The notes under the pieces are model-generated. The model did no database searches. It was not told the DNA's origin and saw nothing but the letters and a program-made list of their open reading frames with translations. This document shows, piece by piece, positions 44,721 through 55,416 of a DNA stretch of 60,000 bases. The position numbers were made by a program, and so were the translations under genes. The DNA lies in the NCBI GenBank assembly GCA_030704615.1, contig CM060733.1:28398001-28458000 (forward strand), read 5' to 3'. This DNA comes from Takakia lepidozioides. Its lineage: Eukaryota > Streptophyta > Takakiopsida > Takakiales > Takakiaceae. The first letter of the stretch is position 1; each line of letters starts with the position of its first letter.

Positions 44721-47215
44721 TCATTTATTTATTTCGAAGCCCTGGTCATGAAATTTTAAATCAAGGAAAAATAATGTTTTGCGGGGAACCCCCCTACCTT
44801 CCATACCTCTAAAGGCAAGAGAGAGAGAGGGTATTTTCAACTACCCACTAGGGTAAGCCTGTGCCGTTGGCCCAAGTGTCCAATGTCATCTACGCCCAAA
44901 TGCAATCTCCTATGTATCCAAGTGGGACCTCTAGGGTAGCCTATGCCATTGCACCAAGTGTACAATGTCATCTAAGCCCAAGTACAACCTCCTATGTAAT
45001 CTAAGTGCCTCTTCTATGTCGAGCCCAAGTGCGACCTCTAAGGCAGCATGTGCCGTTGGCTCATATGTGAAGAATGTAAATCTAAGCCCAAGTGTGTCTC
45101 CTATGTCGAGGCCCATCTAAGCCCAAGTGCAATACCCTATATATCCAAGTGCGTCTCCCATATCGAGGCCCAAGTCTCGGACTGTAAGTCCAAATTTTAT
45201 GAAACCAAGTCGGTGCACCCCTACTCATCGAGGGCTTTCCAATGACACCAAAATTGTGGCGAGAGGCCCTGCGGTTTGGGAGATCTGAACGACACTACAA
45301 CCAATATTGTGAACGCCAATATTTAAAAAGCCCATCAATATATGAAGGGAGACGGTTGTTTTGTTTTGTTTTGTCACGTTGAGATGTCCCAAACCGCGAG
45401 GCCGTAGCGCTGGTGCTTGGTACCATTGGAAAGTCCTTGAGGAGGAGGGGTGCACTAGCTTGGTCTCATCATTTTTGGACCTGCGGTGTGGGAGATGTGG
45501 AATTTCAAGTACTTTTGGTCGCTGGAAATTCACGAAAAATAGCAAAGTGGGCAATTCCAGGGACAATGGTTGGAGCTCAACAAGAGAGTATCAAGGGAAA
45601 GGTCTCCGGTTCAAATCTGGTCGTAGGCTATGTGGCAAAAAAATGATTAGATATGGCTTGCTTTATATATTGATGCACTTGGACTTAGATGACATTGGAT
45701 ACTTGGGCCAGCGGCACAGAGTACCCAACATGCACAGAGTACCCAACATGATTGGAGCCTCGATGGGAGATATATCAATAATGACTGGATATATTATTAC
45801 TCAATTCATGGAAAAAAATAAATTGGGTCTTGACATCAGAGACGTACTTGGGTACATAGGAGATTGTACTTGGGCTTCTACGTGGGAGATGCACTTTTGG
45901 TCCTTGGAAATTCGGGAAAAATAGCAAAGTGGGCTTCACGTGGGAGATTTGGAATTTCAAGTACTTTTGGTCGCTGGAAATTCGTGAAAAATAGTAAAGT
46001 GTATATATCAATATGTGAAGCCTCGACAAGGGAGATTGCAAAAATAGCAAAGTGGGCAATGACATGGAGATCTCCCAAACTGTAGGTCTTTGGATACATA
46101 GGGGATTGCACTTGGACTTAGATGCAGTGGACATTGGAGGTCACACTTGGGTATCTACATTGGAGAAGCACTTGGATACATAGGAGATTGCATTTGGGCT
46201 TAGATTTCAATTCTTCACATATGGGCCACTGGCACAGGCTACCCTAAATCTCCCAAATTGTAGGGTCTCTCGATACATAGGGGATTGCACTTGGACTTAG
46301 ATGACACTTGGGACACTTGGGCCAACGGCACATGCTACCCTAGTGTACATTTAAGTCCATGTCCACAAAAGACAAATGAACGGCCAATCATTGTTCCAGG
46401 AAAGCCCACTTTGTTATTTTTCGCGAATTCTAGGATAGCCTGTAATGTCATCTAAGTCTAAGTGCCATCCCGGATATATCCAAGTGCGTCTTCTATGTCG
46501 ACGCCCAAATGTGACCTCTAGGGTAGCCTGTGCCGTTGGCCCAAGTGTCCAATGTCATCTAAGCCCAAATGTAAGATCTTTTTATGTATCCTAGTGCCTC
46601 ATATGTGGAGGTCCAAGTGCAACCTCTAGTGTAGCCTATGTCGTTGGCCCATGTGTGAAGAATTGAAATCTAAGACCAGGTGCACAAGTGCAATCTTCTA
46701 TTCATGTATCCAAGTGCATCTCCCATGTAGAGGCCCAAGTGTCCAATGTCATCTAAGCCCAAGTGCAATCTCCTATGTATCCACGTACGTCTCCCATCTC
46801 AAGGCCCCATCTATATTTTCCATGAATTCATTGAGTAGTAATATATCTAATCATTATTGATATATCTCCGGTTGAGGCTCCAATCATTGTCCGAAGAAAG
46901 CCCACTTTGCTATTTTTTGTGAATTTCCAGCAACCAAAAGTACTTGAAATTCCATATCTCCCACACCACAGGTCCAAACATTATGAGACCAAGTCGGTGC
47001 ACCCCCTACACATCGAGGGCTTTCTCCAATGGTACCAAGCACCAGGGCTGGAGCCCCGCGGTTCGAGACATCTCAACATGACAAAACAAACAAATTGTCT
47101 CACTTCACATATTGACTCATTGGATCTGGGTATTGATGTTTTCCTTATACCCACCGACTCCGGGTCCAGGCTGCCGGCTGTCAATAGAGTTAAATATTTT
47201 GTAATGCCCATCAAG
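44721..47215. repeat. Mixed block: CACTTGGGCC satellite and SINE-like copies
   Basis: 44721-44840 finishes the interrupted dispersed repeat. From 44850 the CACTTGGGCC satellite appears in reverse sense. SINE-like copies lie at 45178-45300 (inverted), 45339-45665, 45930-46010 (partial) and 46865-47115 (inverted). No gene. Confidence 0.75.
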
Positions 47216-47925
47216 GGTTAAATTTGTCGTGTTTTCAATATCAGTACATTATGTTGCAAGTGTACACACTATACACTGCAATCTTATTTTTGTGAAATTC
47301 GACATGCCCAATTGCTGCGATAAAGCTTACCATCTATATAATAATAATGTTGTATATAATATATATAACTTAATAATATTGTTATCTACATATGATCAGC
47401 ACCCATGTACCAATGTGTACAGGGTATTAGTGGACATTATTCATACGACATTCTTAAACAACGGAAGGGCCTCATCAGCTGCCCTTCACATATACGAAAT
47501 CAAATATCTGCTGGAATGATAAGGCTATAAGGCAGTTTTTTTTACTTTTGTACCCAAGGGGTGTCTATATTGACAACAGCTGGAGGAGGTAGGTTGATAG
47601 GTCATACTTCCTGCTGGGTCCACCATTCAAAAGCTCATGTGCATAACTTCATCTGTTTTGCCTCTTCCCTCACACCAGTCATCAATGGCACATGAACGAG
47701 TGGACTGCGAAGACAATGGAGGAACAACAAGGCATGAGATACACGGAGGCCCTGCCATTGTTTTATTCAGATGTAATTTTAGGGAATTAAGTTATGGCTA
47801 ATGATAATGTATCTTACTGCGATGGGCTCTCTTGCTTTGGCACAACATAAGAAAAAGGTGAGAGTGAGGGGCATGACTAAGCATAACACACCAATCATAG
47901 CTTTGGCACTATGGAAGGTCCTTTG
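47216..47925. other. No gene recognised
   Basis: AT-rich sequence with TATATAATAT tracts near 47340-47370. The 96-codon ORF at 47229 has no motif. Confidence 0.4.
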
Positions 47926-47929
47926 ACCA

Positions 47930-48766
47930 CATTTTCTCCATTGATTTGAACATGTTGCAAAGTCTCTGATTTATACAAGAAAGCCAATAAAGAAATGAGT
48001 GGGCTGTTTGGAGGAAAGCTTTTACCTTGAACTCCTTTTGGAACCCCAATCTTACTTACTCATCTTTTGCTCTTTTGCTTAATGTTAAAGAGGGAAGCAC
48101 CTTCAGCTCCTGTCATGTGTGGGAATCGTTAAGAGGGATCATTCTGTGGAATATATGGAAGATGAGATGTGCTATTGTCTTCCAAAATGTGAGGCCATGT
48201 TTGCAGCGATTGTTGTATTGGGCTCATTCAGACCTAGTGTCTGGCAAAGTTAACAGACAGCTTCCCTTCTTGCTCGTAGCAATATTAGCCCGAAGCATTC
48301 TCCTCTGGATGCAGATGACTCGGAGATCAACTGGAGGCTTATACGCAACTCTAGGAAAGGCAAATCGAAGACTCAACTATCATTTGATGCTCCGAAGCGT
48401 AAAAAAGGTAGTATGTAGTTTCTTTTGCTATCTAGCTAGGTGCTAGTGCTTTTGGTTTCCCTTCCCTTTCTCTTTGGCTCCTTGTTGCCAAATCCTTCTT
48501 GCTGCAGTGCCTTCCAGCACTGGCTTAGCTCATCTTTTTAGTTTAGTTTTTATGGGCAGTCCGTGCCCTGTGGCTCCTCTTGTTTGCTGGTCCGTCCGCA
48601 GCATGCAGTGCCTTCTGGCAGTTGCTTGGCTCTTCCTCTAGTTTAGATTTAGAGGGCAATCCTTGCCCTACGACTCCTTTATTCCCCCTGGTGTTTTAGT
48701 CTCAGAGTGGCCCATCTTTACTCCGCCTTATGGCTCTCTGTAAGGTTATTTTTTCCATACTTTTAA
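47930..48766 (+). mobile_element. LINE 3' part (RT C-terminus and 3' UTR)
   Basis: A plus-strand frame (48027-48446) reads VWESLRGIILWNIWKMRCAI, the tryptophan-rich C-terminus typical of plant LINE reverse transcriptases. The 3' UTR has a tandem pair of about 100 bp (48503-48605 and 48606-48690, GCAGTGCCTTC...). It continues as AGGTTATTTTTTCC to the TTAA at 48763 and resumes after the MITE at 49561-49613, ending in an A-run. Confidence 0.7.
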
Positions 48767-49560
48767 CCCTTAATGGATGAGGTGACCCGTTTCGGGTCAC
48801 ATCAGGGTCGCGTCAATGAAAAACTTTTTGAACGAACGTTGTGCACCTTGATGTCATGCACCTGCCCGTCTTTATGGCACCCTAAAATAATGAAAGCCCT
48901 GCCGTCAATAATTTTTTTAGTGTGCAGGGGTGCCCAAAATTAGTTGTCCAACAGCTTTGACTTAGTGACGTGGCAGGCTGAAGGGTGACAACAAGACAAA
49001 AGTATAAATAGAAACAAATGCAAATCTCTGCCTGAATTTTTGTTAGAATTCTGAATTTCTTTTTGGAGGTAGTAGTTCATCATTCAAGGAACACTTTCAC
49101 CGCAGCAATTGTGATTCCAATGAAATTTCGACCCCCTAAGCCGGAATTACATGTCATTTGAGCTTCATGGTGTGTTTTGACCCCCGTGTTTTCCATACAA
49201 AGCAACCTTATCAAGATTTTGGAATTCTGCTTTGAAATTTTGGGGCAACATGCTTTAGGTGCCACATAATTGGAATCTGGATGGGGCCTTGCAAGGAAAA
49301 AATATTTTGTCAATCCAATTTCCTGGTCAAACCATTTTTCCACACTAAATTTGGAGTGTACCCAAATTTTGGGCTTGCAAATTTCTTATAATCTTCCAAA
49401 CGACACGGTGGAATGAGCTGAAATTTTTCGCAGAAGCTGGATGAAGTAGGTAGCCTCCCATTCATATGGTTCATCCCTGTGGATGTTAGTTTCCTGGAGA
49501 TATACCCTCATCAGTGAGTTTTGGATGGGGCCCACCAAAAACTGCCTCGTCCATTAGGGG
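48767..49560. mobile_element. piggyBac-like MITE, 794 bp, TTAA duplication
   Basis: Flanked on both sides by TTAA (48763-48766 and 49561-49564). Left end CCCTTAATGGATGAGG, right end inverse of CCCCTAATGGACGAGG: 14 of 16 match. A CCC/GGG tip with TTAA duplication is the hallmark of piggyBac elements. Just inside the left end, GTGACCCGTTTCGGGTCAC forms a hairpin with an 8-bp stem. No transposase. The related tail at 28264-28372 lacks the insertion. Confidence 0.8.
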
Positions 49561-49564
49561 TTAA

Positions 49565-49850
49565 TAAAGTTTTAAAGGGCTACAATCCCCCTGTTCTCTA
49601 AATTAAAAAAAAACTCTTTGTTAAAAGTCTTGGGTTCGTCCCTCACCTTTAGGTGTGTATACCTGATGGCCCCATTGGGTTTATTTTTTCCCCAGCAATA
49701 AAATATCGGGGCTTCATCCCCTTTATCTCTCAGATTTGGCCTTTGTCTCCTTTATCATCCTTATGGTTGTTTTTTCCCTGAGGTTATTTTTTCCTCAGTT
49801 TTATTAATAAAATTTGTTAGGGCTCCCCTGTTCAACCAAAAACAAAGAAA
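49565..49850 (+). mobile_element. LINE tail and a second similar tail
   Basis: 49565-49613 completes the LINE 3' UTR (GGGCTACAATCCCCC, then A9). 49776-49830 has a related GAGGTTATTTTTTCCTCAG...GGGCTCCCCTGTTC tail followed by an A-rich run to about 49880. Confidence 0.5.
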
Positions 49851-49879
49851 AAAAAGAAAAAAGAAAAGAAAAGAAGAAG

Positions 49880-51016
49880 AGTGTAACATGTGCCCAACTG
49901 GGAACTAAAAACTTTCATGTTCCCATTAAGTCTCATGGGAACAACCCCTGATATAAGGTTAAGGGCACTTTGGCCAACGTGATGTGTAGTCCCTACCCTG
50001 TTGGGCAGGGCCAATAAATGACTTGAATGCCCAACATTGATAGAATGACCTGGCCTTCCCTGAATGGCAGTGAGTGACAACCCGTTCTACTACAAGTGTG
50101 ATCAGAGGTTTGCTAGCTTAACTTTGCTGCGAAGGAAGAGAGGACATGTTGGAATCAAGACAGGACACACAAATTTTTGTGGGAGCAATGGTCCACCCAG
50201 CAGTAGCACAAGAAGAAATACTCAATACTCTAGTAGGATAAAGTCTTGTTCAGGATAGCTGCCTTTCCACATGGATAAATAGAAAGGCTTTTCTTAAACA
50301 CACACATGAGCATGAGCAGGCGTGTGTACTGCTCAATGGAGCTTGGAGCCAGTCATGACAAAATCTGCAGCAACCACAGAATATTTATCCAATCACTAGA
50401 GTCCATGTGAGAGAGAAGAGAAGATCAAGTCACACAACTCTACATTCCAAAGGCACGTTTGCCTGTTCTAGAGGCAGTTAATATAAAAGTGAGAAATACA
50501 TAGATGTCCTTAGTCAACCTACCTCAACCCAGGAGGTCTTAAATGTTGTCTTCAGCTTGCTTGATGATCAGGTGTTGCTTTTACTTATTATTTGTTGACT
50601 AACCTGTGATCCCTTTGAAGATCTGATAGTGCACACCTTTCACATTTTTATACAAGCCCAGCAACAGCCTGAGGAACCACTAGCCCCATGTTCACCAATG
50701 CATAGACACTACCATTCCCCCAACTAACATACAAGACCAAAAGCTTGATAACATTTCAGGAGCCAGATGAAGTTTCAAGAAAGTGTAGTCCTGCATTGAC
50801 TGAGCTAAGAATTGCCAACTCTGACGTGAGAGTAACATGACCAAATGGAATCAATACAGAAAGATATACCTATTCAATGTACAAGATGCTGCTACCACCT
50901 TGTTGGAGTTTCAAATGACAGAGCCTCCACAAGTTCTGTCAAGAAATTTCTGTGCAAACTTGTCTTCTGATAGGCTCATGATTGTTGAAAGAGGATAGTC
51001 CCGCTCTAGCAGGCCC
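49880..51016. other. No gene recognised
   Basis: Short ORFs only, no family motif. A cluster of ACACACA/TGAGCATGAGC near 50300 is simple sequence. Confidence 0.4.
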
Positions 51017-52217
51017 TCAGATATTAGCCTTAAAAGAACTTGGTGTCTTTTCTACAATATGTTCTTCACTGAGATGCAAAACAGTGAGCTGCTGTGTAAC
51101 AATCTTATGCACAGCATCATGTGAGAGACCAAGGCTTTTGAGTTTATGATACTTCGTCTCCAGCCAGACATCTCCCTGGAATGCAAATGCAATGAGAGCC
51201 CTCGCCATGGCATTGGACTGGGGGGTAATGCCCATCTGTGTGAAAAACTTGAGCTTGTTTGAGAGGCTTCCTTTAATGGCTCTTCCCAGTACTGATCACT
51301 GCAGCATTAGTGGCTTTGAAAGTTACTTGCCCTTCACAACATTGTCCTCAAAGAATTCCACCTTTAAGTTCAAGTTGTTTTCCACACTGAGGCCAGGAAT
51401 CGATCCTTAGTCTGTCTCTCTCCATACCAATGCACTCTAAAAACGTGTCTGTGGGCCCAAGTTTTCTTCCATTCTGTAGCCCAGGATTGCTGGGACGACT
51501 GTAATTATATGGCCCACCTTCTTCCTCTCCACACCAGACTCTCCAGAAACTTGACCGTTGGCGTCATGATTTCCTCTTGAAACGCTGTGGCCAAAACTCC
51601 AGTGAACTTCAAAAGAATCTGAACCATGTTCTTTCTTGCCACCCCCACGCCCTCCAGATATGCAATCTTCGGTAGCAAGTTTCTCTTGATATTATAGCTA
51701 AGGATTTGTGGAGATCCGAGGATAACTTGGCCAATTTGTTGTTGCTTTAATCCAATTTTTCTCAGAAATTCATAATTTTGTTCTGACATGATGATCCAAG
51801 CTTAATGTAAGCAGTTGTGGAAACACTCTTAAGGCTCTAAGAACCCTTTCCCTCGTAGACAACATTCAAGCAGAACTTGCATCTTCCCTCCAAAGTCTGT
51901 CACACGTGCCTGAATCACCTTCTGTAGATTGTGATCCAACAGTCGACCAAAAAAACATTTGTCTATCCCTAGTTCTTCCATGTACCTCAGCACTTGTCTC
52001 ATGGTCTCCTCCATGTTGATGTGCAGCACTAGAGGGCATGCTTGCACTGCCATAGCCTTCTTGTAGACCCCCAGGGTCTCCAAATCATGGATACTTGCTT
52101 TTAGATTTTCTGGAGTGCAGTTCAAGAGCTCCTTGTGGCGTTGAAACAACTTCCATATCTTCTTCCTGGGAATGCCAACGCTCTGAAGCACCTCCGTGAT
52201 GGCAATAAGGCCCATCT
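51017..52217 (-). pseudogene. mTERF-family gene, broken
   Basis: mTERF proteins are helical-repeat nucleic acid binders of plastids and mitochondria. Minus-strand segments follow the repeat pattern: ITEVLQSVGIPRKKIWKLFQ, LETLGVYKKAMAVQACPLVL, NYEFLRKIGLKQQQIGQVIL, IAYLEGVGVARKNMVQILLK, then GVERKKVGHIITVVPAILGY in a shifted frame, FLECIGMERDRL in another, and KLKFFTQMGITPQSN at the end. Stops (near 51840, 51805, about 51335 and 51300) and single-base shifts near 51530 and 51440 break the frame. An exon with a possible transit peptide (minus, 52644-52412, donor GAG|GTAATT) may precede it but does not join in phase. Probably a pseudogene. Confidence 0.7.
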
Positions 52218-52644
52218 CTCCCATGAGATTTGGCTGCATTGATGCTAAAACTCATCAAGAAAACCAGTACCATCCCTCCCTATGGATTCAAACTACGGCT
52301 CGATCACATTTATACCTTCCTTCTCCAAGAAAACCTCCAATTGCGCGCTGAGGTGTCCTCATGATCTATCGCTAACACCTCACCCACGCCAGAACAAATT
52401 ACCTCCCCGCTCTGGTACACGACCTCAGGTCGATGTTAGACTCCTTGCACACCAGAAATCCCACAGGAAGCATCGGCGAGTTGCAGAACACAAACGCTGC
52501 TCCCATGCGCTCAAGAGTTTCCTCTCCTCCTCCGCCCTTTGGAGGGAGAGAGACAGTAAACGGATGAAAGACATCCACATCGACGGATGCGAAACATGGA
52601 CAACCAAGCCAATAGATGGAGGCCATTACTATGGATGGCGTCAT

Positions 52645-53244
52645 TCACAATAAATAAGTATAATTCATCCGAAAATGATTAGGTCTGGTTTTCCTCATCC
52701 AAAGCTGTTTCCTCATGTTGTGTGTAACATGGGAGAGAGACTCATCGGAGAGACAGAGACATAGAGAGATCGGAAATGCAGACAAGAGCGTGGGGAGGCA
52801 CGGCAGCGTGAATCGGGAGGAAAGGTAGCTGAGGAGGAAGGGGAAGTATTAGCAAGACATGATGCGAACGGGAAGCAGAAGAATTGGGAGCTCTTGGTGG
52901 TTTTGAAGGAGCTGGAAGGTTAAGGGACGGAAGTTTGCAAGCATGTTCAGGTGGGGTCTGGAGAATTTGGTGCTGTATTGAAGAAATAACATCCCTGTGC
53001 TCAGCATTTCAGAAATTTGAAGAGGTGAGGCGGTGAGCTCTGGGGTGTATGCGGTACCATGTAGCCTGGCTGCGTCGGTAATCATTGTGAACATAAGGCA
53101 GGGTGGTAAGAGTTTGGATATGAGTTTTTTGAAGAGCTGGAAAACAGCGGGAAACTTTCAGGCTGATGTCCATCACGTAGGGTAGTGGTGATTTACTGCG
53201 CGGTCTTTGATTCGCCAGATTTGAAGAGAGGTTGCTGTTGAACT
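52645..53244. other. Upstream region of the 723-codon ORF
   Basis: No gene supported. A likely 5' UTR and promoter. GA-rich stretches near 52725-52770. Confidence 0.4.
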
Positions 53245-55416
53245 ATGGTGAAACGCTCAGTTATGGTGGAGGGTAGGAGGACTTACGTTGAAGACTACGA
53301 CACGGACGAGTACGAGAGGTTGACCTGCGAGTGTCACCACGAAGCGAGGTGCCCTGATGAACGTGGGTTGGGCAGGAAACCCTTCTGTTGTGTTTATTGT
53401 AAAGCAATTTACAAGAACAAAAACAAACTTAATATGCACAGGATAGATGGGTGCAAGGCTGTCACAGGCGAGGGGAGAACTGTGCTAAAAATGTACCCGG
53501 TGTTTGGGAAAGGCCAGAAAGCCGATATGGAAGACATATTAATCAAACATGGGTACATGAAACCGCGGAAGTATCCTTTTCGTTCCAAGAGCAAGAGGAA
53601 GCACGATGACAGGTTGCCAAAGGCGATAGATGCAGAATTTGAGCGCAATTTTCGGACTGAGAATGATATCGAACATCCGAGACCTGCTAAATCCAGGATT
53701 CGGTCCGACAGGAATTTGAATGTCCAACGCAAGGCCAAGAAAAAGCCAGTTGTGGTGCGTTATTCAGATGACAGTAAAGATGATGAAGTACATATAGCAA
53801 ATGCCAAGAAGCATGCCCGGCTCCTGGGGTTTGCCAGGAAGCTCAAGATCAAGTCACGGGCTAAAATGGAGCAGTGTAAGGACGAGGGACATGAGGCACG
53901 TGAGCACGAGGAAGAAAATGCCGCCGACATAAAAATTCATGACCCAGGTTTATCAGAACATGAGATTTTCCTATACAAGATAGGAGGATTTGAGTGTTGC
54001 ACCAGGGAGGAGGTTGAAGCTGAAGCATCCAGGATTGCTGCAGCAATGACCTCAGATATGCTTGCTGGGCCTAGTCCAGAACCCAAACCTTGTCCAGGCC
54101 TTTGGTACTTGCTAAAATTTAATTTGCTTCCTGCCGAATTTCCAAAGCTGGATAATGACTTCTTCTTTCCCCATTTCCAGAATTTTGTGCACAGTGGAAG
54201 CATTGATGTTGCGTTGCGGAGTGCCTATGGAGCATGGTACATGGAACGAGAGTCTGAGGCAGATGTAACTGAGAAGCGGGCTGTTCAGCTTGCCATGAAG
54301 AGATTCAAGCTTAAGGATGGTGCTCCTGACGCTACGGAGCGGTACAAGGAGGTTGATGCCCTTAGCATTTACATGGAGTACTCGCGAGAACTTCAGACTT
54401 ATGAAGAACGGAAGGCTGTGGCAGAACAGGACTTGCTTGTAAAAAGGGAGAATTTTGTCAAGGAGAAGCTCCGAGCATTTGATGAGCATGAGCATTCACG
54501 CATTGAGCGTTCCCAATGGCAGTGGTCTCCATTGTACATGAGCTTAATGGTTGATGCAGTGGAAGGATTGCCACCGGGTCCATGGACACATTCAGACACC
54601 GAGTTCCACCAACTAGCAGACACCATCAAGATGAACAGGATGTTGATATTTGGGGTCGCACCTACGTGCCCCTTAATCCTGCGCATCTTCAGGATTGTGT
54701 TTTCGTATTTTTTTGACAAAAGCACATGTCTGGCCTGTCCGTCTGAAGGTCTGACGCATGACACGATGCTTGGATATGTTGCTGAAACAGGTGCACCTAG
54801 AGTTCTGCGGAATGCAGCCCGGTCACTACTGGAGGAGGGCTACTTCATATTTGGAAACATGCCGGATCACACTGATGCACAATTTGAGGTGCAGCAGGAC
54901 ATGGACTCCTTACTTGTAGGGACAGAGGGTTCGCGCAGTGAAGTGCTCACCAAAGTACAGCGCTTCCTGACTTCTGTGCGCCAACGAGCCCTTGGGGACA
55001 TGGCCCAACAATATCCAAGGCTTTTTCAAGTCCTTTGGTGTGGTGGTGAAGAGTCCTCAATCCACAAAGCAATCAGCCAATTCATGGATATTCTGAAGTA
55101 TCGGGAGGATTTGGACCTTGGATGGGTGTCTTTTCCTCCAGGGCATGTTGTCTATAAGAGCATTCATGTGTCACAAGCAAGGGAGGCCGCAAGGGATGCT
55201 GTGGAGGAGTTGCACCACCAACTTGTCAAGGCTGATAGCGGGGGAATGGGATCAGGGATCGCTTCACCTGGCCATGGTGGCATTGTTGAGAACGTAGGAA
55301 GAGAGATAGAGACAGAGACAGAGAAGAGAGAAGACATTGACAGTATTGAGAATATGGAGATAGAGAGAGAAAGACAGAAGGCCCTGGCAGGCGGGAACCT
55401 TGATTTAAGTTTTTAG
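53245..55416 (+). CDS. C2HC-finger protein of unknown function, intronless (723 aa)
   Basis: A single uninterrupted frame. The finger is at residues 49-70: C49, C52, H65, C70 with the KLNMHRIDGC core. A basic, Lys/Arg-rich linker (about 100-225) follows, with an acidic patch. A conserved domain starts near 285 (GLWYLLKFNLLPAEFP, DFFFPHFQNFV) and continues through 470-640 (LTHDTMLGYVAETGAP, YPRLFQVLWCGGEESS, DLGWVSFPPG). Both blocks align with the exons at 10560-8609, minus strand. Glu-rich repeats end the protein (ETETEKRE). Unlike the relative there is no protease region and no intron, and an A11 tract follows at 55691. That suggests a retrocopy, though an old intronless gene is possible. 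The finger and basic linker suggest nucleic acid binding, by inference only. Product unknown. Confidence 0.8.
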   Translation: MVKRSVMVEGRRTYVEDYDTDEYERLTCECHHEARCPDERGLGRKPFCCVYCKAIYKNKNKLNMHRIDGCKAVTGEGRTVLKMYPVFGKGQKADMEDILIKHGYMKPRKYPFRSKSKRKHDDRLPKAIDAEFERNFRTENDIEHPRPAKSRIRSDRNLNVQRKAKKKPVVVRYSDDSKDDEVHIANAKKHARLLGFARKLKIKSRAKMEQCKDEGHEAREHEEENAADIKIHDPGLSEHEIFLYKIGGFECCTREEVEAEASRIAAAMTSDMLAGPSPEPKPCPGLWYLLKFNLLPAEFPKLDNDFFFPHFQNFVHSGSIDVALRSAYGAWYMERESEADVTEKRAVQLAMKRFKLKDGAPDATERYKEVDALSIYMEYSRELQTYEERKAVAEQDLLVKRENFVKEKLRAFDEHEHSRIERSQWQWSPLYMSLMVDAVEGLPPGPWTHSDTEFHQLADTIKMNRMLIFGVAPTCPLILRIFRIVFSYFFDKSTCLACPSEGLTHDTMLGYVAETGAPRVLRNAARSLLEEGYFIFGNMPDHTDAQFEVQQDMDSLLVGTEGSRSEVLTKVQRFLTSVRQRALGDMAQQYPRLFQVLWCGGEESSIHKAISQFMDILKYREDLDLGWVSFPPGHVVYKSIHVSQAREAARDAVEELHHQLVKADSGGMGSGIASPGHGGIVENVGREIETETEKREDIDSIENMEIERERQKALAGGNLDLSF

